Positions 26,014 through 37,160 of a stretch of DNA of 64,000 nucleotides are shown here, piece after piece. Each line of letters opens with the position of its first letter. Within the stretch, counting starts at the first letter, position 1. The position numbers were made by a program, and so were the translations under genes. Source of the stretch: Scatophagus argus (taxonomy: Eukaryota; Chordata; Actinopteri; Scatophagidae); the NCBI RefSeq assembly GCF_020382885.2, contig NC_058495.1:26048127-26112126 (forward strand). Reading direction: 5' to 3'. The notes beneath the pieces were generated by a model, which saw only the letters and a list, made by a program, of their open reading frames with translations, was not told the DNA's origin and made no database searches.

Positions 26014-29000
26014 GCATCATGGGAAACAACTCATCTCTCTTTTTCATCCATCAGCATCAGTTCCTTCCAGCAGAGCACTCGAAGGAGTCTCGGCATCTTC
26101 TCCCAGAACAGCCAATCAGCTTCTGAGGAAGAGCTGGTCATCACCCCTCTGACCTCTGGGAACTGGGGTCTTGACCAGGCTCTTGAGACTCACCTGGATA
26201 TTTGTTGCATCCTGCTACAGGTTTGTAAAGTTTGGATCAGCGCTCACATTTTCAAACAGAAATAAAGTTTTATCCGAAGCGAGACAACAAGACACATCAA
26301 ACGTGTTTTGTTCAGATGCTTTTTTTTCCTTTTCGCAGTCAGATACTGCGTAACGTTTGTTTTACGTCCAGTTCCAATGTGTCCAACACTCCTGCTGTCG
26401 ATGACATCTGTGCATTGCCCCTATGGACACACTTAACAAGAATTAAGCCTTTCATGATAAATGGGCAGGACCTCATTTCAACAACACAATAATGTCAGGG
26501 TTTTCCCCGCCATCATAAGACTCAGATGCAACAACTGAGCTGAATGAACGGAAAAACAAGTTTGTGAGTGTGTTGTTACTCAGGCAGGTATTCGTCCCCC
26601 TCGTCTGTCCTCCTCCCTTCAGCTTCAAACTTCAAAATCTTAACGAACTGACATAATGTCTCTTCAGATGGCGAGAACGACTGACTTCAGCCCATCCAGG
26701 AGGGAACTGCTGGAGGAAATGGCTCTCCAAGCCGAAGTGCTGGACAAAGTGAGCTGCCTGCTGCTGGAGAAGAACAACATCTCTGCCAGCGACAGTTAGT
26801 GCAGCATCTTTCCGTCCTTCACAGAATGAAACTGTCCACCGAGCCAACGATCTGAGCGCTTTACACTCCACAAAGCACTTATTTTTTAAAAGATTTGGTC
26901 TCCAAGAAAATCTGTGACAGTATAATAAAGGCAAACGTCCTCCTCTCTTCACCCTCAGTCCTGCCGAAGGCCCAGAGAACGAGGGATGTGCTGCTGTTCT
27001 GGGAGGAGTGCGTGAGCGACAGCAGCTCTCCTTTCTGTTGCCATGCCGACAGCTTCTCCAGGACGCTAAAGAAACGTTACACCCACAAAGTGAAGGCCAA
27101 GCAGCCCGGCCAGTCAGAAAAAGGTACAGTAAGGTGCAGTGATGCATACCTTTCTCCAACATGTCGCTCACACTTTCATGCTTTGGCGATGTCGTTCATG
27201 AAACTTTAATGTCAATGAAGGCTCTCCAGGAAAAGTCACATTTTAAAGAGAAGATCCTGTGGAACTGCAGCTCTAACTGTAAACTCGTTTACATTGAAGA
27301 ATGATTGAATTTGACTTTTTCAATCTGTTTGCATGAGCATAACTGTGGACATGAACAGATTTTGGAGGCTGGCTTGCAGTAAGTCTTTGGACTGACCCTT
27401 CCTCCGTCGTCTGCAGTGTTTTCTCAGCTCCTGCAGCAGCTCCAGACGCCCTGTCGGGTGGTGCCCAGCACTCGGCCGCTCTGCAGCCCAGAGAGGATCA
27501 CCCTCTTCCAGCTCTCAGTGTATCTGAACCGCTGGAGCATCCGGGAGCTGGGAGAGCACATCTCACGCCTCTCCAGAGAAGGTACATGTTGTTTTTAAAA
27601 CTGTGGACTTCAAATTCACACATCCTGAAGAAGTTCTCTGAAGAAAGGTTTCGAGACCCCACGTGGTAAACTTTAATCGCATGCTTAACATCAAAGAGTT
27701 GGTTCATCCAAATTTCAGAGATCTTGGGATATCCTCTCTGTACAACAGAGGTGAGAGGAATCACCATCTCGCTCCAGAATCAGTGCGTCAGTGTGAACAG
27801 TTCTCACTGGGACTATTTCCACTGAAACAGCTGTTCACACAACAGTTTGTGGATTTTTAAACGTCATTATTTAACACTCCGGGCTTCACAAACTAAATTC
27901 CATTTATCTTCATTGTTTTGTGATGAGTTTTTGGGCTAAACAAATACAGACCACCCAGGAACACTAAACCGAATGTATTTAAACCTAAATCCATCTGGTC
28001 TTTCACAGCTAAAATCACACAACAGCTGTCTCCACAGTGTGTGTGTGTGTGTGTGTGTGTGTGTTGTGTACTTGAGGAACAGTTTGCAGTTACATTTCTA
28101 GTATGGAGAACTTTAGGATCTGAGAACGTTCCAGAGATTCCAGCTCGCTTCAGGCATCTGGACCATCTGCCAACATTACTGCCAAACAGAAGTGTGTGTG
28201 TGTGTGTGCTTGTGGGTGGGTGTGTCACATTCTCTTTTTAATCCAAGGACATTTTGAGTTTAATTCATCTCGTTACCAATCTAAGTTCAGACAGGACGAC
28301 ACAGAAATCCTTTCTTCCCTCCTTCCTCAGCCTCATGTGGCTTCAGTATGTTGCCATCTGCTGTTTATTAAACATTTGGTTTGCATTGCACGACACATTG
28401 AAAACGACAACTGTAATAACCATAATAATCGTAATAATCCAAAATAATCACGGCATTTGTTTCGACCTACTTCAAACACCATGCGGGGGGAGTCTGCAGC
28501 CCAAGTTAGACAAAGAGTCTTTGATAAAACTGGATTTGCTTTTCTCGGATGTGAAAACGTACATTACACTTCACATCCTCATGCATTTCAAAAATCTGGC
28601 TCAGAGGCTGAGCATAGAACTTGGCATACTGGTATTATTACTCAGTCCTTCTGCTCACTGGTGTGTTTCAGAGTACATCCTGTCAGCCCTGAGGAGCCCC
28701 AAAAGGAGGCGGGCTTTAAATAAGCTGAGGGGGCGGTCCATCACAGAGCTCCTCCCACTGGGCTGCACACTGCAGACTCTGGCCATCCTGCAGATCGACT
28801 CCAACCACAAAGTCTGTAAAGCTGCATCCAACTGTCTCTGCAGAGCAGCAGGCTGCAAGGCCTTCAGGAGTAAGGTACGTCAAACTGACCCCGCCGCTGA
28901 GTCAAGTCTCAAACCTCTCGGTCAGGTCAGCTGTACTGAGAACCACAAAATGAACCCCATGGTGCCGCCCCATGGTGCTGCTTGTAACCAACCACGGACT

Positions 29001-29898
29001 GTATGCCTTAAACCGGCATTCATTCTAATGGCCAGCATCAGACTCCACTGGGGCGACTCCACTGTTGTTGTCAGAAGTGGTTGTATGTAAGCTTATGAGG
29101 AAATGAGCCTACTTCTCAACCTGTTTATTACCTCAATAAACATTTTCCTAATGAGTTTATGGTCTCAGTTGCTAGTTTCAGTTCTTCTTTAATACATCAT
29201 GATGTTAATTTGGTAAATTGTGGAACTCCACCCTCTAAACATGCTGAACCGAATTCATGTTAAACATCAGCATTAGCATTTAGCTCCACAGAGCCACTAG
29301 CATGGCCGTAGTCCTGCTATTTACAAGCAAATAACAGCTCCCCCTCTGGGGTTACCTTGTGCAAATAAATGCAATGACGCAGCCACTACAACAGCCAAGG
29401 CGACATCATTACTTCTCCGTGTTCACCTTCTCCTCCAGGCGGTTGTTTACTACACAGAGAGTTTGAAAAGCACTGATGTTCAGATCCAACATGGCTCCTG
29501 TCTGGCTCTTAAATGCCTCAGAGTGAGTGACAATACTCGACAAACTTTCAGCAAACACTCACACAAATACACTTTCCAGCACCATCTGGTACATTATTAA
29601 CTGTTTAAGGTGTGTGTGTTTGCCAGGCAACAGAGAGTGTGGATCACATAGCAGATTTATGGAGGTCAGCAGATGAAGATCTTCGCAGTGCTGCTAGAGA
29701 GACCGTCCTCTCCTTTGGTACAAACATGAATTATTATTCATTCATTTGAATTTTACCATGTGTTATTTTACTATTCTCCCTAACTGTCCATCTGCAGGTA
29801 AAAAGGGCCACCTGGCCTTCCAGAGGATGGAGCAGCTGTACGCTGAGATGGAGGAGGAGACTTATCAGAACCAGGAGACTGAGATTACTTTTCTATAA
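16423..29898 (+). CDS. ripor3: RIPOR3 (FAM65C), RIPOR family member 3, complete coding region
   Basis: RIPOR proteins bind RHO GTPases; RIPOR3 is the least studied member. I assembled 24 coding exons, all GT-AG and phase-consistent, giving 1026 residues (the human protein is about 946). Exons: 16423-16520, 17792-17947, 18104-18182, 18355-18378, 18958-19011, 19373-19522, 21154-21217, 21314-21357, 21790-21915, 22142-22287, 23462-23588, 23913-24073, 24379-24621, 25053-25149, 25455-25718, 25807-25952, 26055-26220, 26668-26794, 26959-27123, 27417-27581, 28672-28874, 29439-29522, 29627-29717, 29798-29898. The N-terminus MSVKLRF with [10 protein letters not shown] (residues 18-27) matches the family start. 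Residues about 85-355 form the FAM65/PL48 region, with helical [20 protein letters not shown] and then [26 protein letters not shown] and [18 protein letters not shown] variable Ser-rich linker with an eight-glutamate run follows (about 410-610), then a C-terminal HEAT-like helical part (about 860-1000) ending EITFL. RIPOR3 is favoured over RIPOR1 and RIPOR2 by both ends and by location. Confidence 0.93.
18201..18264. repeat. (GT)n-(GA)n compound microsatellite
   Basis: A short GT run passes directly into about 48 bases of GA in RIPOR3 intron 3, ending about 90 bases before the 24-base exon at 18,355. Confidence 0.95.
18382..18421. repeat. (CA)n microsatellite abutting a 5' splice site
   Basis: About 20 CA units begin 4 bases after the exon end at 18,378. 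The donor reads GTAACACACA and is followed only by repeat. CA-rich RNA next to donors is a known class of hnRNP L binding site, so it may affect inclusion of the preceding exon. Confidence 0.95.
18432..18912. repeat. Dispersed repeat in RIPOR3 intron 4 with a second repeat nested in it
   Basis: The outer element has the fish-repeat wording CCAAACTGTTTCACACCAAG at its left end and GGACCCCCTGGAGCC ... ACTTTGAGAACCCCTGG at its right end. These read as two halves of one sequence. Between them (about 18,530-18,790) lies a different repeat with TAACGATTATTTTCATAATCG and GATCAATCG. The interruption suggests insertion of one element into another. A further piece of the outer element (GGGACCCCCTGGAGGGCCC) is at about 24,238-24,256. 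Confidence 0.6.
19873..19914. repeat. (GGAT)n tetranucleotide repeat
   Basis: About ten ATGG/ACGG units in RIPOR3 intron 6. Confidence 0.9.
19940..20215. repeat. Probable dispersed repeat fragment in RIPOR3 intron 6
   Basis: The segment reads AAGGACCTGAATGCAGGCGC, then AAATCCAAGCTAGCAAACAG, and ends near GGAGGGCAGACG. It shares phrases and overall order with the segment at 9,680-10,000. There is no coding capacity. The class is not resolved. Confidence 0.4.
22754..22790. repeat. (CA)n microsatellite
   Basis: About 18 CA units in RIPOR3 intron 10 (22,288-23,461). The rest of that intron shows no recognisable feature apart from a shorter GT run at 23,433-23,452 just before the next acceptor. 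Confidence 0.95.
25979..26012. repeat. (CA)n microsatellite
   Basis: About 16 CA units in the short RIPOR3 intron 16, starting 26 bases after the donor at 25,953. Confidence 0.95.
27582..28671 (+). other. RIPOR3 intron 20, with two (GT)n runs
   Basis: About 1.1 kb between coding exons 20 and 21. It holds GT runs at 28,038-28,064 and 28,190-28,208 and nothing else recognisable. A stop-free stretch from 28,254 runs through the intron into exon 21 in the correct frame. Its intronic part is AT-rich, lacks family resemblance and is separated from the exon by a good acceptor (GTGTGTTTCAG at 28,671), so it is not coding. Confidence 0.7.
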
Positions 29899-30470
29899 GA
29901 AACCTGTCAGGATCTAAAACAGGCAGAGGGGGTTTGTTTAGGGCCCGACATGAAGAGTCTCAGTGATCCTGACCGTCAGGGAGAGAGACTGGATCAACAC
30001 AAAGCTCTTGTCTGAGCTGGATTAAGCTTATGAGGCACAAACTTTATGATTTTGTTTGAAGAAATCTGTGGTGCCTTCATCACAAATACCAAAGAGACGA
30101 GTGCAGAAGAAGACTTAAAGATGGTGACTCTAACTTTCTATGGGTGGATCACTAAATCACTCACTGTCATTTTGCTCTCGAGCTCCGATTTGCTTCATCC
30201 TGCGACCAGAGACTTTACTGACATTGTGAATTTATTTTGGTCAAATTTGTAACCCTAAACCTGCTAAGACTCCTTGTGCAGCTTTAAGATTATTTCTGCT
30301 TTTCCATTGCTGGGATTTACTTTCATTAACATGGTTGTTTTATTGGAAAATGAAAGAGAGATGTGTTATTATTTCACATAATGTGAAAAGTGTGCGATTA
30401 TGAGTAAATCTAAAACGTCAGGTGAACATTACACCCAAGGGACCAAATAAATCCCCATTAACAGGCCCAA
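29899..30470 (+). other. ripor3: RIPOR3 3' untranslated region
   Basis: Sequence after the TAA stop up to just past an AATAAA signal at 30,446-30,451, the first good hexamer downstream. The exact cleavage point is inferred. Confidence 0.6.
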
Positions 30471-31101
30471 AGAGGAGTCTACAAATCTACCTGCGGCAGG
30501 TTACCTTTTTTCTCTGAGTTGTCACAAATGTCCTTTTCATGAGCTTTTGAATGTTTCAGAAAATGACTGCTGAAATGTTTCACAAACAGGACCTGTGACA
30601 TTCAGGGACACCAAAGGATTACAGTACAAACAAGTCAGGCAGGCAGCCAAAACAGCATTTATGAGATTTTATCCTGCTCTCCTAAATCTCCTGATTCGCA
30701 GATGATGGTTATCTGCTCCTGAACGCATAGTGAGATACGAATGTGCATGGATTTGGCTTGAAGGAGGTGATGATCCTGAGGACCAGTCTTATTACTGCCT
30801 GATAAAGAACAGCAACACATCATGAGGGTGCAAAACACACTGACTACTGGTGATGACTTACTGAATTAACACAGGATGTGTCATGCAGTCATGTTACTCA
30901 CCATTAAGAATTTATCAAGTCATCAATATGTACATGATGTGATGCCTTCTGGTGTGAGTTATGGAGCTTTGGAGATGTCTGCCTCCTCTAATAGTGTTAC
31001 TGAATTTCCTTAAATCCTCCTGTCCTTTGACCAGTTATTCCACGTTTGTCTCACTGCTGAAAGGACTCAGCAGCTTGTATCATCAGTGAGACGCAGCAAG
31101 G

Positions 31102-31120
31102 TGCTGCCCTCTGCTGGCTG
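31102..31120 (-). promoter_or_regulatory. Predicted CTCF-type binding motif
   Basis: Read on the - strand, the 19 bases CAGCCAGCAGAGGGCAGCA agree with the vertebrate CTCF consensus YGRCCASYAGRKGGCRSYR at 18 of 19 positions; only position 2 differs. It lies between the convergent 3' ends of RIPOR3 and BLCAP, where an insulator or loop anchor would be plausible. Occupancy cannot be judged from sequence. Confidence 0.5.
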
Positions 31121-32028
31121 TTTAACTAAACTGAGGTTTGGGAAGGGTCCTGACCCGAGGATGCTTTCACTTGCCACAGAGTTGATTTGGCTGTGGTTAT
31201 ACTGACCTGAGACCTCTCTGACTGGGATATTTAAGGAATGTTTGGGAGGTCAATACAGTGGCATGAGAAGAAGTGAGGTTTTTCTTTAGCCTTGATAGCT
31301 CAACACAGGTCAACTCCGCATTGTGTTGAGGAAAGATTTTAGTGTATGAAATGTGCCAGAGATTTATCAAATTACATCACTTTCCTCTCCCAGCATTGTG
31401 AGATATAAAGCGTGGAATCAATATTCTCAGCTCATACCAAAGCTCTCAGGCTGGAAAGCACATCTTGAACCAATTGAACCCCACGATTGAAATCTCACTC
31501 TCAAGGGATGCTATAATGTAGAACAGCAAGGCAAGACACCGTTCGTCCTGTTCTTCTTTAAGATAACCAGATGCAGAGTCAGATTGTTTTAGCGCCCTCT
31601 GACCAGCTGGTTCAGACAATAACTTATGAGAGGCATTTCAAAGTTATGTTTGTGTACGTTTTTAAACTTAACATATTTACAAATTTGTCTCAGAATAAAT
31701 CTGATTTGGTTCCAGAAGAAATGATGTAAAACCAGCTATTTGTTTTTGTTCAGTAATATTTGCAAACTGAGCAGCTGAGAGACACTGAGGCTACACTGGT
31801 CCCGTTTTTCCAGCTGCTGTTTGCTGCAAAGCTGGATGTATGAGTCGGACTGGTTGCTGTCAGCACTGTTTCCATGCAAAGAGAGACAAGAAAAGGCAGT
31901 AGGAAAGTAGAGCTGAGAGAGTTTTGAGAGAGAAGTGGAAAGGTAAGACAACAGGAGGGTAGAGGAAGGATTCAAGGCAAACGTGTAGGGACACCACCTT
32001 AACAACAGTCACCTTAGCTGCTTTGTGA

Positions 32029-32215
32029 TGCTACACAGCAGTTCTTTGAGCTAAATGCTAACATTAGCATGCTGACACGCACACACTGATGTTATTTTAC
32101 GCACATATATTGTTTACAAGGTTCACCGTGCTAACATTTGCTAATTAAGCTAAACTACAGCTGATCCTGATGGACACCGTTAGCTTTGCATTTAGTCAAA
32201 AAGCAAAGTTTTGGA
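32029..32215. repeat. GCTAAC/TTAGC dispersed fish repeat, copy 1
   Basis: CAGCAGTTCTTTGAGCTAAA leads into ATGCTAACATTAGCATGCTG, then a GTTCACCGTGCTAACATTTG block. The order of phrases matches the copy at 49,495-49,835 and a repeat I know to be very common in percomorph fish. It is probably a non-autonomous DNA element; the class is not certain. Confidence 0.7.
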
Positions 32216-32964
32216 CATGTAAATATTCCCATTTTTATCTGATGATGATGCTAAATGAAAAAGTTTTTCTTTGTTTTTCTAAACCCGGGCTCTGTGTTCA
32301 CATGTTTTGTTATGTAAATGATTCAAACTCACCTATAGTGTTTTGAGTTGGTCCAGCAGATCACCTCAGCTAGCACGCTGCAACGTAAGCCTTCGGGGCA
32401 ACTCCGACCGTCAACGTAATGTCCTCTAAAAGTGCTTTTTCTTCCTCTCACAGGCTGGGATTGTTAGTCAGCGTGTCTGACATTACAGAGAGGGTCCCTA
32501 CAGAGAGACACCTGTTTTTGTTAGAGAGTAAAATCCCTTTTGTTTAATAAAAAAACACAAGTCTCGCTCAGGGAGAAATCTCGCAGCTCTCTCGCGAGAG
32601 TTGCGTTACAGCTAAATATTCCGCCGTAACGTCGGAAATGAATTCTTGCCGTCAGTTAAACGGAGTTGAGATTCGTCTTTTTAACTTTCGCACTTTGAGT
32701 CCATATACGAGACTTGTAAATTATCGTCAGTGGATGTACATCGCTTACAGAAATGTGTTAGTGAGACGGAAGTGCACTCGAGAAAAAGGAAGCTTTTCAT
32801 TTATGTGAACATTAAAAGAACTCAAATCCACTGTGAAAATTGTGATTTTTGGGTGAGCTTTCCCTTTTTTGACACCTTAAAAACTACAAAATAATTACAC
32901 CAAAATGTCCTTTTATGTTATGTGATATAACATTGAGTTCTACACAGTTTAGCGGAGGAAAAAC

Positions 32965-32970
32965 TTTATT
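32965..32970 (-). terminator. blcap: Candidate BLCAP polyadenylation signal
   Basis: TTTATT on the + strand reads AATAAA on the - strand, about 1.6 kb past the BLCAP stop codon. That is a reasonable 3' UTR length for this gene. A C-tract with (CA)n (33,028-33,070) would lie within the 3' UTR. Confidence 0.45.
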
Positions 32971-34552
32971 TAAATTAAAACCAAAGCAATAATGTAGCAG
33001 TGAGTATGTTTATCACTGCAACAGGAACCCCCCCCCCCACACACACACACACTCACACACACACACACATATGCCATAGGTACAATTTAAATGTCTTAGT
33101 CTGTGTCTGACAGCTAAACATAACACTTACAGCAGTGATACACAAGGAAAATGACAGCATTGCCCTTTAATGAAAAATAAACTTTTAATGTCAGTGAAAA
33201 CTTGACCCTCTGTATTAGTTATTGTTGCTGGATACTGATCATCCATTAATTCAAACTGTGTATCATCACCACATTTTTACACTCATTAACATGTCATGAT
33301 CACAAAAAATACACACCTATTGCACATGACATACATTTTCCTTTCATACACACACATCCATGCATCAAGATGATTCTCTACCCTTTGGAAACTTTCAGCA
33401 TTTTCTTTTAATTAATTAAAATCCATGTGTGAAATTCAGGCTTGAAAAATAACTAACAGCAACTCATGCACAAAGAAAACAAACAGAAAAAAAACAAGAA
33501 GAAAACGCAAAAAGAAAGATGGTGATTCTGATGGGAGGAGACTCTGAGGCGAGAGGAGGAAGAGGAGACGGGGAAGACGAGGAGGGGGGCAGCTGCAGTG
33601 CACAGCAGGTAGTAACAACGGGACAGTTTTACTGCACCTGCTAAGGTGCGTTTGTGTGGCTATGCAGCACAGGAGGAATTATTCACAGCATAGTTAATGA
33701 TTGTCCAGTGTGTGTGTGTGCTCTCCCTGTGGAGGACAGCATTATGTGTGCGGAGCCAAAGTGACGTCAGGTCAGTTAGGCTGGACTGTGAAGAGCTCCT
33801 ACAGGCAAACGTGTCAAGATGCCACCTATTCTTTAACACTACATGGCTTATAAAGTATAAACAGTATGGGACTGAGAAGCAAGAGTAGCTGGTAGTGAAA
33901 ACTGAAACATCCGACTCCGTCTGCAGATCTCAGCAGGGCTGCGTCAGTTTTGGCAGTTTGAGGTGCAGAACGTTGTCATTCTAAAAAGAAGAACCTACGG
34001 GTTTTTTTAGAAAGTGACTTTTGTGTTGAGTAATGTTCTTAGTGACAGTAAACAACTCAGAGGGATAGAAAGGAACTAGAATACTGAAAGCGGTCATAAG
34101 TAGAGTATATATTGGCTAGTTTTCATTCAAATGCTGGAATGAAAGCTGTTGAAATTTAAACTCTTTCCAGAAGTCCACACACCTTTTTCCCCTCAGCATT
34201 TAAAGTTTGGGTTCCCCTTCTTCTTCTCCCTGTTATATTAAAGTACACATAATGTCTCCTCAGACATTGCTTCCCCCTCCTCTCCTCCTACAACCTGAAA
34301 TTCAAGTCTGTCTTTACAGCATGGCAAAACAGGCCCCATAATCCTCTATAACTGGTTCTTCTTCTCCCCAAAACTGCCTTTGGCTGAGCACTCTCTGTGT
34401 TATTCCACTCCAGCAGTCCTTCAACAGTGCTCTCCCACCCCAAGAGTAGTAGTCCATCCACCCTGACAGCACGGCAGTATCACTCACCAGCAAAGCCTAG
34501 TCACCCTTCACAGCCCCCATTCCCCTTTTATGATGTCTCTTATGTGTTTCCT

Positions 34553-34816
34553 CTAGGTCCCCACTATAGCAGGGTCGTGGGCTGCATCCGGCAGTGCGGC
34601 GTCCTGGCAGTGATAGAGGAAGCAGTTGCCCCAGCAACTATAGCAGATGAGGAAAAGGGCAGCCAGGAAGACCAAGGCACAGATGGTGCAGGGCTTCCTC
34701 TCCAGCAGGAAGCTGAGAAGGTAGAAGCCCATGAACATGGAGTGGTTGAACCACAACGCTGGGTTCAGCGGCTTGGGGATGAGCAGCACAGGAAGCAACC
34801 ACTGTAGGCAATACAT
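34553..34816 (-). CDS. blcap: BLCAP, apoptosis-inducing factor (bladder cancer associated protein), complete
   Basis: The single coding exon gives 87 residues, the exact length of the vertebrate protein, and is nearly identical to it until the last dozen residues. It starts [19 protein letters not shown] and contains [19 protein letters not shown], then a second hydrophobic stretch ([20 protein letters not shown]), and ends HDPAIVGT. Two membrane segments are visible (about residues 19-39 and 46-63), with a Cys-rich loop between and after them. The function is poorly defined; growth suppression and apoptosis are reported for the human protein. The start is fixed by family length. A good acceptor on the - strand (CTGCTGTTTCCAG) ends at 35,042, so the coding exon begins at 35,041 with 225 bases of 5' UTR. 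The gene converges on RIPOR3. Confidence 0.98.
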   Translation of the reverse strand: MYCLQWLLPVLLIPKPLNPALWFNHSMFMGFYLLSFLLERKPCTICALVFLAALFLICYSCWGNCFLYHCQDAALPDAAHDPAIVGT

Positions 34817-35041
34817 TGTCTCTTCTATATGAAGGATGTTGGGCAGAAGCTCTCTGTGGGGCTGGCTCAGTTCAATCCCAGTGTGTTTGAGGTCTTTGAA
34901 GGAAGAGGATGTAGCAGACTCAAGGTGGGAGGGGGGGCAGTCGTTGGCAGAAGGTAAGATGCAGGAGGGACGTCCTAGCCAACAGAGATGGAATGATGGA
35001 GGAACAGGTCAAAGAAGCCAGATAACGTCATCAGGTCATCC

Positions 35042-37160
35042 CTGGAAACAGCAGAAGACAGATCAGGAAAATGTCTGATGATTTTAAATCGTGAATGATG
35101 CCCGGTCAAACTAGGGCAACAGCTAACAATTATATATCAATTAATCTGCCTGTTATTCTTTCAATTAATTTGCAATGATAATTAATACTATATTATACAA
35201 ATAATAATTTGTTCAATGAGATGCCAAAAAACTGTGAAAACTGGTGTCATTATACTTAGTTTACTGTCACATGATGTGACGATGCAGCAAATTTTCTGAA
35301 CTGATTTGTAAAATTTAATTTAATTTTTAAGGTCAAATTCATCAAGCAATCACAACAATAATGTCCAGATTAGTCAATACTGAATAACGAAAACAATCAT
35401 GAGTTGCATTACTATTTCACGCATGCCATTCAGATAAATCTTTATCATTTGAGCTGACCATACCGAGACAATAACACATAACACGGTACATCAGTTTCCC
35501 TCCACAAGTGAACCTCAAATCTCGTGATTTGTTACCATTAATCACTTGGCTTTCATACAAAATCTGCATAAATATTATTCATAGAGCCACTCTTTTAATA
35601 GCTCTACATGACTGAAGACTTAGCACAGGTATCACATTTGTCGATGAACAGACTGTAATATACTCAACTGGTATATTTACAGACCATCACTTGAAAGCTA
35701 GTAATCCACCTGACATGCCACTTAGTTGGGAAAACGACGGACATTCATACGCGTAACATTACTGTGTGGAATTGATAGCTACAGAGTGAAGGCCATTTAC
35801 TCCACACAATTACACAGTTGTGACAGTACCCAGCCCATATTAATGACTTCCAAAAGTGAACACTTGGCCAACTATGTACATGTGTAACTTCCTTGTATGG
35901 GCCTGACACTCTTAGCTAAGCCGCTCTGCTAACGTTAATTAGCTTCGCACTAAGCACACCCATGCTTTCATGCGGATCTAACATGGAGTATCTAACCACA
36001 ATAAAAGAATCGACTTGTCTGAATCAAAGGAAATAAAGCAGTTGACGTGACGCACCGTTAGACAGAGTCCGAATCTGCTCCGAGTGTACGTTAAAGCAGC
36101 TGGATTAAACAAGAGAACTGGCTGCGGCTGGCTGAAGGACAAAAGCAGAGTTACTGTCAGTTACAGCTGCTAGCATCACATCGCTTCCTTAAGTCTACCG
36201 AGCTTTACAACACAACCATGTCAATAACTATCCAGTGTTAGAGTCCAATAGTTAGCAAGCTTGTTGGGTAATACCCGCAAGCGTTCAGTTGGACAACCTG
36301 GGTTCGTTGGCAGTTATGACGACGCTAGTGAACTCTGGAAAACAGGGACAGACCAGGTCACTACCGAACACAATTCAAAAACCTACCAACTTTATACTGC
36401 CAGACGTGCAAGTGGAAGCCAATGCATCATGAGACGCCACACAAACTAATTTTACAGCCCGAGGGAGGCGATTATTGTCACGGTGCACTGCAAACGTAAA
36501 AGCAGTTTTTGTTATGAAGTAGTTTTAACATTTAAACTGTATCATCTACAGTCGCCTCTCACAAAAATTCATCACAGTGGGCGGTAACGTTAACCAGCAG
36601 CGTGAGCCAGTTCCGAGAGCCGAACAGACTCATTCTGCCTGATGGTGGAACTCAGTTTGTGACGAAATACACTAACATTTCAGTCGATTTTTAACGTTCC
36701 ACCACGTTATGTAGGTTGTAAGAAAGGCCGATGGAAACATCCAGTTCAGAGAAGAGTTTGACGCTAACATTCCTCTGCAGACGAAGGAGCTACACGTACG
36801 GAGGGTAGCTAGCTAGGTTAGCTTGAAAAACAAAAGATTTTCAGAATGTATTGTTCCGTATCTATAAACGCCACGGCGACACATCACAGTGACATACTGT
36901 GACGTAATTACACGAGTTTGCGTCTGTTTTTTAAATAATGTATAAAAAATGAACAAACCTGACATTTTTCGATCGCATGCTCAGCTGTGAACAACCCTCA
37001 TCACCATTCGCAAAACAACTGACTGCGTACGTTGCTGCTAGCTAACAAACTAGCTAACAAGCATCAGCATTAGCCCAAAGGACCCCTGATGCAAACCCAA
37101 GCAAGACGTTTAGAGGACCGTGGCCTGCCTGCGTAGATAACTGTAGCACGATTTACTTAC
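35042..37160 (-). other. blcap: Inferred 5' UTR intron of BLCAP
   Basis: The intron is bounded by the acceptor at 35,042-35,043 and an excellent donor (CCCTG|GTAAGTAAAT on the - strand) at 37,160. In mammals the neuronatin gene sits inside the corresponding BLCAP intron. I see no neuronatin-like reading frame on either strand here. The intron holds an ATCGATTA-type repeat (about 35,105-35,405). Confidence 0.45.
35105..35405. repeat. ATTAATCGATTA-type dispersed fish repeat, copy 2
   Basis: GGGCAACAGCTAACAATTAT, then ATCAATTAATCTGCCTGTTA, and at the other end TGTCCAGATTAGTCAATACTG and ACGAAAACAATCATGAGTTG. The ends are near inverted copies of each other, as in the family copies at about 18,530-18,790 and 43,745-44,110. 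Confidence 0.55.

Larger units (their letters stand above)
30471..32950. other. Gap between the convergent 3' ends of RIPOR3 and BLCAP
   Basis: No gene is supported. Contents are a CTCF-type motif (31,102-31,120), a GCTAAC-family repeat (32,029-32,215) and a stretch at about 32,440-32,880 that reads like another dispersed fish element. The last carries a TCTCGCGAGA palindrome at 32,590-32,599. Short reading frames near 31.7-32.0 kb on the - strand have no family resemblance. Confidence 0.5.

Noticed and set aside
28254..29090. Longest open frame in the window (278 codons, + strand)
   Set aside because: It is RIPOR3 exon 21 with intronic sequence on both sides that happens to stay open. Only 28,672-28,874 matches the family.
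34397..34807. A 136-codon + strand frame opposite BLCAP
   Set aside because: It is an antisense shadow of the highly conserved BLCAP coding exon and its 3' UTR.
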